The notes below the pieces were generated by a model that saw nothing but the letters and a program-made list of their open reading frames with translations, was not told the DNA's origin and ran no database searches. The translations under genes and the position numbers were made by a program. From JAEUMW01 sp039807745 (lineage in GTDB: Bacteria; Pseudomonadota; Gammaproteobacteria; Burkholderiales; JAEUMW01), in assembly GCA_039807745.1 (NCBI GenBank), contig JBDHRV010000112.1:1-11982 (forward strand): 11,982 nt of DNA. The letters are read 5' to 3'. Below, one piece after another: positions 1 to 5,835 of the stretch (position 1 is the first letter of the stretch; every line of letters begins with the position of its first letter).

Positions 1-740
1 CCCAGCACGACCATGTCCGGGTCGATGACGGCGATGACATTGGCGAGCGCACGGCCGAAGCGCGCGAAGAATTCGCCCATCGCCGCGATGGCATCGGCCT
101 CCCCCGACCGATAGGCAGCCACGATGTCGACCGTGCTGCGCCTCGCCCCGGTCAGCTCCGCATAGCGGCGCTCGAGGCCGGACCCGCTGATGAACGTCTC
201 GACGCAGCCACGTCCGCCGCAATAGCAGGTCGGTCCGTTCGGATCGATGGACATGTGCCCCCACTCGCCGGCGATGGATTGCAGACCGCCGTGTACCGCA
301 CCGTCGAGCACGAGCCCGCCGCCGCAGCCCGTCCCCATGATCACGCCGAACACGGTGCGCTTGCCGCGCGCGGCGCCGTGCCGGGCCTCCGCCAGCGTGA
401 AGCAGTTGGCATCGTTCTCGAGCGCGAAATCGCGCTGGAGCCGCGTCCGCAGGTCGGCCGCGACCGGCATGCCGTTCAGGCAGACGGTGTTGGAGTTCTT
501 GAGCAGACCACTGCGCCTGGACACGGCGCCCGGCGTGCCCAGGCCGAGCGTGTGCGGCGCGTCGTCTACCGCTCGCTGCATTGTCCGATAGAGCGCAACG
601 ATGCCGTCCAGCACGCGATCGTAGCCCGATGCATCGGTGGGGATGCGCTCGCGGAACTGCGTGGCACCGGTCGCATCGAGGATGATGCCCTCGGTCTTGG
701 TGCCCCCGAGATCGATGCCGAAGCGCAGAGGTGCGCTCAC
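1..740 (-). CDS. ROK-family sugar kinase, probably fructokinase (Mak-like); C-terminus cut by window edge
   Basis: Translating the minus strand from a GTG at 740 gives 246 complete codons that run off the left edge; ROK kinases are usually about 300 residues, so roughly the last 50 are missing. The ATP phosphate-binding motif DLGGTKTEG is at residues 10-18. GTPG is at 69-71 and following, NDAN at 109-112, the glycine loop GTGCGGG at 136-142, and GEWGH at 158-162. The zinc-binding cluster CYCGGRGCVE is at 172-181. The family phosphorylates hexoses with ATP in the cytoplasm. The run LKNSN..LNG and the spacing of the zinc cluster resemble E. coli Mak, so fructose is the best substrate guess, but glucose or N-acetylglucosamine kinase cannot be excluded. 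No good Shine-Dalgarno precedes the GTG, and no upstream in-frame ATG was seen nearby. It lies downstream of, and co-oriented with, tRNA-Leu. Confidence 0.9.
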   Translation of the reverse strand, partial: MSAPLRFGIDLGGTKTEGIILDATGATQFRERIPTDASGYDRVLDGIVALYRTMQRAVDDAPHTLGLGTPGAVSRRSGLLKNSNTVCLNGMPVAADLRTRLQRDFALENDANCFTLAEARHGAARGKRTVFGVIMGTGCGGGLVLDGAVHGGLQSIAGEWGHMSIDPNGPTCYCGGRGCVETFISGSGLERRYAELTGARRSTVDIVAAYRSGEADAIAAMGEFFARFGRALANVIAVIDPDMVVL

Positions 741-774
741 AGGGGTACGCCGTGCGGCCTGATACCGTCGTCTG

Positions 775-835
775 ATGTCGCCCCTGCTCGCACCCCGCAG
801 GCACCCTGGCGTCGCCAGCACGGCAGGGGCGATAT
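775..835. repeat. Nested inverted repeat upstream of the ROK kinase
   Basis: Outer arms at 775-786 and 824-835 are complementary over 12 positions with one G/T mismatch; the inner nine (778-786 with 824-832) are perfect. Between them sits a second hairpin, with arms 806-811 and 813-818 reading CTGGCG T CGCCAG. No T-run follows on either strand, so it is not a standard terminator. It lies 35-95 bp upstream of the kinase start, in the 232-bp gap between the kinase and tRNA-Leu. It could be an operator, a structured leader of the kinase mRNA or a processing site; the function is unknown. I see nothing else in this gap apart from a weak 5-bp hairpin just after the tRNA. Confidence 0.5.
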
Positions 836-972
836 CCCGCCGCGCTTGATTAACTGCGCGGCAATCCGCAACATGGCACCCTTTCCGATAAGAGCCCAGT
901 ACGATCGAAAGCGGTTGGGCGGGATGGCGGGAAGATGCTGGAGAGGCGCAGCCGAGACACTCGGTTGCGTCC

Positions 973-1059
973 TGGTGCCGAGAAGAGGACTCGAACCTCC
1001 ACAGGGTTGCCCCCGCCAGGACCTGAACCTGGTGCGTCTACCAATTCCGCCATCTCGGC
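973..1059 (-). tRNA. tRNA-Leu (anticodon CAG), CCA encoded
   Basis: Read on the minus strand from 1059, the acceptor stem GCCGAGA pairs perfectly with TCTCGGC. Discriminator A is at 976 and the encoded CCA at 973-975. The D arm contains AATTGGTAGAC. The anticodon stem CCAGG/CCTGG encloses the loop TTCAGGT with anticodon CAG at 1025-1023. A long class II variable arm (GGGGGCAACCCTGT) and the T loop TTCGAGT follow. The 87-nt length, the long variable arm and the anticodon together identify a leucine tRNA reading CUG codons, which are abundant in this GC-rich DNA. It is transcribed away from rnr towards the kinase gene. Confidence 0.98.
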
Positions 1060-1071
1060 TGTCGGTCGGGG

Positions 1072-1099
1072 ATTTTAGTTGAAACTGCCTGCTTGTCAA
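1072..1099 (-). promoter_or_regulatory. sigma70 promoter of tRNA-Leu
   Basis: On the minus strand a perfect -35 TTGACA (1099-1094) is followed by a 16-bp spacer and the -10 TAAAAT (1077-1072). The predicted transcription start is near 1065, a few bases before the first tRNA base at 1059. The segment after the -10 begins CCCCGACC, a GC-rich discriminator of the kind associated with stringent control of stable RNA promoters; that regulatory role is inferred. The -35 ends one base before the rnr ATG on the opposite strand. Confidence 0.8.
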
Positions 1100-3319
1100 A
1101 TGCCGAAGACACGCCTTCGTAGTCGTGATCCTTACCTGGAAAGGGAAAAAAATCGCTACGGTCATGCCCTGCCGAGCCGCGAGTTCATCCTCGAGGTGCT
1201 CGAGGAGCTGGGCGCCCCGGTGACGCCCGCTCGCCTCGTCGAGGTGCTGGAGATCGAGCCCGAAGAGGATGCTTTCTTCCAGCGTCGGCTTGGGGCCATG
1301 GAGCGCGACGGCCAGTTGCTGTTCAACCGCAAGGGGGACATCTGCGTCGCCGGCAAGCTCGAACTCATCGCCGGTCGTGTGCAGGGACATCCCGACGGTT
1401 TCGGTTTCCTCGTCCCGGACGACGATGGACCCGACATCGCGCTCGGCCCGCGCGAGATGCAGAAGGTGTTGCATGGCGACCGCGCGATGATCCGCCGCAG
1501 CGGCGTGGACCGGCGGGGCCGGCCCGAGGGGAAGATAGTCGAAGTTCTGGAGCGCAGGAACACGCGCGTCGTCGGCCGCTTTCACAACGAGCACGGCGCG
1601 CTCTTCGTGGTGCCGGAGGATCGCCGCATCGCCCAGGACATCCTGGTGCCGCCGGACGATGCTGGCGGTGCGCGCCCCGGCCAGATCGTGACGGTGCAGA
1701 TCATCGAGCAGCCGAGCTTCCACGCGCAGCCGATCGGGCGCGTGGTGGAGGTGCTCGGCAATTACGGCGATCCGGGCATGGAGATCGAGATCGCACTGCG
1801 CAAGCACGCGCTACCCTGCGTATTCTCGGCGGCGGTGGAGGAGCAATCGAAGGCTCTGCCGCCGGGAGTCACCGAGCCCGACCGGGCAGGGCGCATCGAC
1901 CTGACGAGTCTGCCGCTCGTGACGATCGACAGCGAGACCGCGCGCGACTTCGACGATGCAGTCTACTGCGAGGCGCGTGGCAAAGGCTTCCGGCTGGTGG
2001 TCGCGATCGCCGACGTGAGCTACTACGTCCGGGATGGCGACGCCCTCGATGCCGAGGCACGGGAGCGCGGCAACTCCGTTTATTTTCCGCGGCGGGTGAT
2101 CCCGATGCTGCCGGAGGCGCTGTCGAACGGACTGTGCTCGCTCAATCCCGACGTCGACCGTCTGTGCGTGGCCTGCGACATGGACATCGACCACCACGGC
2201 GAGATCGTCGCGTACAAGTTCTATCCGGCGGTGATGCACTCGCACGCACGGCTCACCTATACCGAGGTGGCCGCGATCCTGCAGGATGCATCCAGCGCGG
2301 CCGCGCGCTCGCGCGCGGACTTGGTGCCGCATCTCGAGAATCTGCATCGACTCTTCAGGATCCTCACCGCGGCGCGCGCCCGGCGCGGCGCCATCGACTT
2401 CGAGACCATCGAAACCCAGATCGTGTTCGATGACTACGGCAAGATCGAGCGCATCGTTCCGGTCCAGCGCAACGACGCTCACCGGCTGATCGAAGAGTGC
2501 ATGCTGGCCGCAAACGTGTCGGCCTCCGACTTTCTGCAGGGTCGCGAGCATCCGGCGCTCTACCGCATCCACGAAGGGCCGCTACCGGAGAAGCTCGAGC
2601 AATTGCAGGAGTTCCTGAAGGGGTTCGGCCTGCATCTGACGGGAGGTGACGATCCGAAGGCGAAGGACTACGCGAGGCTCCTCACTCGCATCAAGGATCG
2701 CCCCGACGCGCAGCTCCTGCAGACCGTGATGCTGCGGTCGTTGTCCCAGGCCGTCTACAGCCCGGAGAACGTCGGGCACTTCGGGCTCGCGTACGAAGCC
2801 TACGCGCACTTCACTTCGCCGATCCGGCGCTATCCGGACCTGCTCGTCCACCGCGCCATCAAGGCCGTGCTTGAAGGGCGCACCTACACGCCCGGCAACT
2901 GGAGCGAGCTCGGGCGTCACTGCTCGGAGACCGAACGCCGCGCGGACGAAGCTTCGCGCGATGTCATCAACTGGCTCAAGTGCTATTTCATGCAGGACAA
3001 GATCGGCGAGGAGTTCCCGGGGACCGTCAGTGCGGTCACGGAATTCGGCATCTTCGTCGCGCTGGACGAAATCTACGCCGAGGGACTGGTGCACATCTCG
3101 GAGCTGGGGGCGGATTACTTCCATTTCGATCCGCCGCGGCACCAGTTGCTGGGCGAGCGCACCGGGCAGCGCTTCCGGCTCGGCGACCGCCTGCCGGTGC
3201 GGGTGGTGCGCGTGGACATGGAACGCACACGGATCGACTTCGTGCTCGCCGGCGCGGAGGAAGCCGAGGCTTCCGCACGATCCCGGCGACGCAAGTCCGG
3301 CGAGCGCCGCGGCCGCTGA
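1100..3319 (+). CDS. rnr: Ribonuclease R (3'-5' exoribonuclease)
   Basis: The 739-residue protein degrades structured RNA processively from the 3' end, acting in mRNA decay, rRNA quality control and tmRNA-linked turnover. An N-terminal segment LPSREFILEVLEEL begins the RNase R winged-helix region. Cold-shock-like OB domains follow, including GRVQGHPDGFGFLVP. The RNB catalytic motif TIDSETARDFDDA is at residues 275-287; D277, D283, D285 and D286 match the metal-binding acidic cluster. HFTSPIRRYPDL is at 570-581. A C-terminal S1 domain (EFPGTVSAVTEFGIFVAL, roughly from residue 637) ends in a short Arg-rich tail, much shorter than the Lys-rich tail of E. coli RNase R. I chose the ATG at 1100 because DPYLEREKNRY then aligns near the E. 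coli N-terminus. A TTG at 1079 is in frame but lies inside the tRNA-Leu promoter. No strong Shine-Dalgarno is visible for either start. Confidence 0.96.
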   Translation: MPKTRLRSRDPYLEREKNRYGHALPSREFILEVLEELGAPVTPARLVEVLEIEPEEDAFFQRRLGAMERDGQLLFNRKGDICVAGKLELIAGRVQGHPDGFGFLVPDDDGPDIALGPREMQKVLHGDRAMIRRSGVDRRGRPEGKIVEVLERRNTRVVGRFHNEHGALFVVPEDRRIAQDILVPPDDAGGARPGQIVTVQIIEQPSFHAQPIGRVVEVLGNYGDPGMEIEIALRKHALPCVFSAAVEEQSKALPPGVTEPDRAGRIDLTSLPLVTIDSETARDFDDAVYCEARGKGFRLVVAIADVSYYVRDGDALDAEARERGNSVYFPRRVIPMLPEALSNGLCSLNPDVDRLCVACDMDIDHHGEIVAYKFYPAVMHSHARLTYTEVAAILQDASSAAARSRADLVPHLENLHRLFRILTAARARRGAIDFETIETQIVFDDYGKIERIVPVQRNDAHRLIEECMLAANVSASDFLQGREHPALYRIHEGPLPEKLEQLQEFLKGFGLHLTGGDDPKAKDYARLLTRIKDRPDAQLLQTVMLRSLSQAVYSPENVGHFGLAYEAYAHFTSPIRRYPDLLVHRAIKAVLEGRTYTPGNWSELGRHCSETERRADEASRDVINWLKCYFMQDKIGEEFPGTVSAVTEFGIFVALDEIYAEGLVHISELGADYFHFDPPRHQLLGERTGQRFRLGDRLPVRVVRVDMERTRIDFVLAGAEEAEASARSRRRKSGERRGR

Positions 3320-3348
3320 TTCACGTTTTTCAGCCTGCGACGAAACCG

Positions 3349-4137
3349 GTGGCGCGCGAGCGGATCATCTTCGGTTTTCATGCGGTCAAGAGCCGCATCC
3401 GGCAGGATCCGTCTCTCGTCGCCGCGCTCTACGTCCAGGACTCGCGCGACGATCCGCGCATGCGCGATCTGATCGAGTCTGCCGGGCGCGCCGGCTTGCG
3501 GATCATGACGGTGGCGCGTGAGCGTCTCGACCGCCTCGCCGGTCACGCTCGCCACCAGGGCGTCGTGGCCTCGATCGTTGCCGGAGAGCCGAAAGCCGAT
3601 CTCGACGACATCCTCGGCGCGCTTGCCGAGCCGGCGCTTTTGCTCGTGCTGGACGGCGTGCAGGATCCGCACAATCTCGGGGCCTGTCTGCGCGTAGCAG
3701 ACGGTCTCGGGGCGCACGCGGTGATCGTCCCGAAGGACCGCTCGGTCGGCCTCACGCCGACCGTCGCGAAGGTCGCCAGTGGCGCCAGCGAAACCGTGCC
3801 CTACGTGGCTGTTACGAATCTTGTCCGCACGCTGCGATCGTTGCAGGATCGCGGCATCTGGATCGTGGGGGCGGACGCGAGCGGTGCGACGACCCTCCCG
3901 GACGCCGACCTCGCTGGGGCGATGGCGTGGGTGCTCGGCGCGGAGGGCGAGGGTCTGCGCCGGCTCACGCGCGAAACCTGCGACGAACTGGTGCGAATTC
4001 CGATGGCGGGCACCGTCGAGAGCCTGAACGTATCGGTCGCCTGCGGCATCTGCCTCTACGAAAGCCGGCGTCAGCGCGCCGGACGCCAGCCGCGGGGGCG
4101 ACAGATCGGCTTGCCGGCACCGTCCGGTCCCGGCTAA
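3349..4137 (+). CDS. rlmB: 23S rRNA (guanosine-2'-O)-methyltransferase RlmB
   Basis: This SpoU-family methyltransferase of 262 residues methylates the ribose of a G in the peptidyl transferase P-loop of 23S rRNA (G2251 in E. coli) using SAM. The N-terminal substrate-binding domain starts ERIIFGFHAVKSRI. The three SpoU motifs are present: DGVQDPHNLGA around residues 102-112 (N109), VLGAEGEG at 195-202, and IPMAGTVESLNVSVA at 217-231, which form the trefoil-knot SAM site. The GTG at 3349 gives the expected N-terminus, 29 nt after the rnr stop, so the two are probably co-transcribed. The longer open frame to the left overlaps rnr and has no family match. The Shine-Dalgarno is weak. The tail after about residue 240 is Arg/Gly-rich and somewhat longer than in E. 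coli (243 residues). Confidence 0.94.
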   Translation: MARERIIFGFHAVKSRIRQDPSLVAALYVQDSRDDPRMRDLIESAGRAGLRIMTVARERLDRLAGHARHQGVVASIVAGEPKADLDDILGALAEPALLLVLDGVQDPHNLGACLRVADGLGAHAVIVPKDRSVGLTPTVAKVASGASETVPYVAVTNLVRTLRSLQDRGIWIVGADASGATTLPDADLAGAMAWVLGAEGEGLRRLTRETCDELVRIPMAGTVESLNVSVACGICLYESRRQRAGRQPRGRQIGLPAPSGPG

Positions 4138-4140
4138 AAT
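4111..4140 (+). promoter_or_regulatory. sigma70 promoter of the rpsF operon, overlapping the rlmB stop codon
   Basis: TTGCCG (4111-4116, 4 of 6 consensus bases) is followed by an 18-bp spacer and TAAAAT (4135-4140, 5 of 6). The TAA of the -10 hexamer is also the rlmB stop codon. Transcription would start near 4147 and give a leader of about 60 nt before rpsF, so the ribosomal operon can be expressed independently of rnr-rlmB. Confidence 0.65.
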
Positions 4141-4152
4141 GCGCGGTTTTTC

Positions 4153-4185
4153 AGCCTTGCCCCACCACTTGCGGCGTGGGGGGCT
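4153..4185 (+). promoter_or_regulatory. Bulged hairpin in the rpsF leader, candidate S6:S18 autoregulatory site
   Basis: The leader RNA can fold into a 10-bp stem. AGCC (4153-4156) pairs with GGCT (4182-4185), a 3-nt bulge TTG (4157-4159) interrupts one strand, and CCCCAC (4160-4165) pairs with GTGGGG (4176-4181) around a 10-nt loop. It ends nine bases before the rpsF Shine-Dalgarno AAGGAG (4195-4200). In many bacteria the S6:S18 complex binds a leader hairpin of its own operon to repress it. The position and bulged shape fit that role, but I could not confirm the conserved recognition nucleotides, so the assignment is an inference. Confidence 0.5.
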
Positions 4186-4208
4186 TACATCCACAAGGAG
4201 CCTGCAGC

Positions 4209-4598
4209 ATGCGCCACTACGAAGTCGTCTTCATCGTGCATCCCGATCAGAGCGAGCAGGTGCCCGCGATGATCGAGCGATACCGCACGATGGTCACCGC
4301 CCGCAACGGGCAGATTCATCGCCTCGAAGACTGGGGTCGCCGTCAGATGGCGTACCCGATCCAGAAGATGCACAAAGCGCACTACGTGCTCATGAACATC
4401 GAGTGCGACCAGGAAGCGCTCGACGAGCTCGAACATGCGTTCAAGTTCAACGACGCCGTGCTGCGCCACCTGACGGTCAAGATGACGGAAGCGGTGACGG
4501 CTGCCTCGCCGATGATGCGCGAAGAGAAATCGCGTCCGGTCGCAGCACCCGCGCCCGAAGAGACCCCGAAGGAGGCGGCGCCGACGGCGGCGGCCTGA
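4209..4598 (+). CDS. rpsF: 30S ribosomal protein S6
   Basis: This 129-residue protein binds the central domain of 16S rRNA as a heterodimer with S18. MRHYEVVFIVHPDQSEQV at the start, and GQIHRLEDWGRRQMAYPI and KMHKAHYVLMNIEC in the middle, are classic S6 segments, with NDAVLRHLTVKM near the end of the fold. After about residue 97 comes a flexible Ala/Pro/Glu-rich tail, normal for proteobacterial S6. Some S6 proteins are glutamylated at the C-terminus; this tail ends in alanines instead. The start is fixed by AAGGAG at 4195-4200, eight bases before the ATG. It is the first gene of rpsF-priB-rpsR-rplI. Confidence 0.97.
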   Translation: MRHYEVVFIVHPDQSEQVPAMIERYRTMVTARNGQIHRLEDWGRRQMAYPIQKMHKAHYVLMNIECDQEALDELEHAFKFNDAVLRHLTVKMTEAVTAASPMMREEKSRPVAAPAPEETPKEAAPTAAA

Positions 4599-4616
4599 CG
4601 CACCGGCGCAGCGGCA

Positions 4617-4916
4617 GTGAGCGTCGAATCGAACACCGTGTTGCTGTCGGGAACCGTCGCGAGGATGGACGTCCTGCGGCACACCCCAGCCGGCGTACCC
4701 GTGCTCGACTTCTCGCTGGCCCACGCGTCGTCGCAGCTCGAAGCCGGCCACGCGCGGCGGGTCGAGCTCGAAGTTCCGGCCATTGCGATCGGCGAGCTGG
4801 CGACCCGGCTCGCCAGCCGACACCCGGGTGATCGGATCGCGATCGCCGGGTTTCTGGCGAGCCGCAGCCGCCGCAGCGCGCAACTCGTGGTGCACGCGAC
4901 GCAAGTGCAGGATTGA
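4617..4916 (+). CDS. priB: Primosomal replication protein N (PriB)
   Basis: A 99-residue single OB-fold protein related to SSB; E. coli PriB has 104. It binds single-stranded DNA and PriA and helps reload DnaB at stalled forks. The segments NTVLLSGTVARMDVLRHTPAG and VPVLDFSLAHASSQ are typical of the PriB/SSB N-terminal strands, followed by RVELEVPAIAIGELA and a final strand QLVVHATQVQD. The position between rpsF and rpsR is the conserved beta/gammaproteobacterial location and is strong support. The GTG start, 18 nt after the rpsF stop and without a clear Shine-Dalgarno, suggests translational coupling and low output relative to the ribosomal proteins. Confidence 0.92.
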   Translation: MSVESNTVLLSGTVARMDVLRHTPAGVPVLDFSLAHASSQLEAGHARRVELEVPAIAIGELATRLASRHPGDRIAIAGFLASRSRRSAQLVVHATQVQD

Positions 4917-4922
4917 TCGCAA

Positions 4923-4943
4923 GCGGTGGGGCTTTCCCCCGCC
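4923..4943 (+). other. Hairpin between priB and rpsR
   Basis: GGTGGGG (4925-4931) can pair with CCCCCGCC (4936-4943) around a CTTT loop, with one bulged C and one G-U pair. No T-run follows, so it is not a terminator. It lies 12 bases before the rpsR Shine-Dalgarno GAGGA (4956-4960). It may mark RNA processing that separates priB from rpsR, or influence rpsR translation; neither is shown by the sequence. Confidence 0.4.
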
Positions 4944-4967
4944 GACAACTGAATCGAGGACAAGATC

Positions 4968-5252
4968 ATGGCATTCGGAAGAGGACCCCGGCGCAAGGAC
5001 GACAAGGGCAAGGGCAAGGATGGCGGCTACCGCGGCCTGTTCAAGCGCCGCAAGTTCTGCCGCTTCACCGCGGAGGGCGTAAAGCAGATCGATTACAAGG
5101 ACATCGAGGTCCTGAAGGAATTCATCGGCGAGAACGGGAAGATCATCCCCGCCCGCATCACCGGGACCAAGGCCCGCTACCAGCGACAACTGTCCACCGC
5201 GATCAAGCGCGCGCGGCTGCTGGCGCTGCTGCCTTACACCGACCTGCACTGA
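4968..5252 (+). CDS. rpsR: 30S ribosomal protein S18
   Basis: The 94-residue protein pairs with S6 on the 16S rRNA platform. The diagnostic core runs from KRRKFCRFTAEGVKQIDYKD through the middle to RITGTKARYQRQL and the end STAIKRARLLALLPYTDLH. A basic extension of about 20 residues precedes the core (RGPRRKDDKGKGKDGGYRG), longer than in E. coli S18 (75 residues). GAGGA at 4956-4960, seven bases before the ATG, fixes the start. The stop codon overlaps the Shine-Dalgarno of rplI, so the two are probably translated in concert. Confidence 0.97.
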   Translation: MAFGRGPRRKDDKGKGKDGGYRGLFKRRKFCRFTAEGVKQIDYKDIEVLKEFIGENGKIIPARITGTKARYQRQLSTAIKRARLLALLPYTDLH

Positions 5253-5263
5253 GGAGACCGGCC

Positions 5264-5713
5264 ATGCAGATCATTCTGATGGAGCAGGTGGCCAACCTGG
5301 GACAACTCGGCGACATCGTGAAGGTGAAGGAAGGCTACGCACGCAACTACCTCATCCCGCAGGGCAAGGCGAAGCGGGCGACGCAGGCGAACCTGGCCGA
5401 GTTCGAGGCGAAACGCGCCGAGTTGGAGCGGGTGCAGGCGGACAAACTGACGCACGCCCAGGCGCTGGCCGCGAAACTCGATGGCATCGTGGTCCGCGTC
5501 GCGCAAAAGGCGGGCGTCGATGGCAAGCTCTTTGGCTCGGTGACGAACATCGACATCGCCGAGGCGTTGAAGAAGGAAGGGTTCGAGGTGGCGCGGTCAT
5601 CGATCCGCATGCCGGCCGGCCCGCTCAAGCACGTGGGCGAGCAGGTGCTCGAGATCGTGCTCCACCCCGATGTCACGATACCGATGACGGTATCGGTCGT
5701 GGCCGAATCCTGA
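5264..5713 (+). CDS. rplI: 50S ribosomal protein L9
   Basis: 149 residues, the same length as E. coli L9. The N-terminal RNA-binding domain shows MQIILMEQVANLGQLGDIV and the signature VKEGYARNYLIPQGKA. A long connecting helix (NLAEFEAKRAELERVQADKL) leads to the C-terminal domain with GKLFGSVTNIDIAEAL and a final LHPDVTIPMTVSVVAE. L9 binds 23S rRNA near the L1 stalk and helps reading-frame maintenance. AGGAG (5252-5256) lies seven bases upstream of the ATG and includes the last base of the rpsR stop. It is the last gene of the operon, directly before a terminator. Confidence 0.97.
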   Translation: MQIILMEQVANLGQLGDIVKVKEGYARNYLIPQGKAKRATQANLAEFEAKRAELERVQADKLTHAQALAAKLDGIVVRVAQKAGVDGKLFGSVTNIDIAEALKKEGFEVARSSIRMPAGPLKHVGEQVLEIVLHPDVTIPMTVSVVAES

Positions 5714-5730
5714 TCGGCTTCGGGTCTCCA

Positions 5731-5760
5731 GGGGGCCGCTGCCGCGGCCCCTTTCTTTTT
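5731..5760 (+). terminator. Intrinsic terminator after rplI
   Basis: A perfect 8-bp GC stem, GGGGCCGC (5732-5739) and GCGGCCCC (5744-5751), encloses the loop TGCC and is followed at once by TTTCTTTTT (5752-5760). This is a textbook Rho-independent terminator. It separates the ribosomal operon from dnaB. Confidence 0.93.
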
Positions 5761-5783
5761 GCACTGGCGAGCGAGAAGCGCGG

Positions 5784-5792
5784 TGCTAGAAT
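5784..5792 (+). promoter_or_regulatory. Extended -10 promoter for dnaB
   Basis: TGCTAGAAT at 5784-5792 is an extended -10 (TGn plus TAGAAT, 5 of 6 consensus bases). At a 17-bp spacing the -35 region (5764-5769, CTGGCG) matches poorly, as is common for extended -10 promoters; a TTGCAC at 5759-5764 is too distant (22 bp). Transcription would start near 5799, between the rplI terminator and dnaB. Confidence 0.55.
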
Positions 5793-5835
5793 CTTCGCGG
5801 TCCGAATCGCGTAGAGCCCGCAAAACGTCTCGAGC

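Noticed and set aside
850..1053. 67-residue minus-strand ORF starting MAELVDAPGSGPGGG
   Set aside because: Its first part is the translation of tRNA-Leu, a well-known false protein; the rest has no domain.
949..1061. 9-bp inverted match CAGCCGAGA (949-957) to the tRNA 5' end (1053-1061), a possible attachment-site remnant
   Set aside because: It is short, inverted relative to the tRNA, and no integrase or mobile gene is nearby; it is better explained by the small hairpin after the tRNA.
737..1807. 356-residue minus-strand ORF
   Set aside because: It runs antisense through rnr, the tRNA and the gap; RRTRFRSWRGQPCGGSS is another reading of the tRNA. GC-rich shadow frame.
2980..3348. Upstream extension of the rlmB frame overlapping rnr
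   Set aside because: The translation is Arg/Ala/Gly-rich with no RlmB similarity; the family N-terminus begins at ERIIFGFHAV.
4913..5263. Upstream extension of the rplI frame across rpsR
   Set aside because: L9 begins at MQIILMEQ with a proper Shine-Dalgarno; the upstream part is out-of-frame rpsR.
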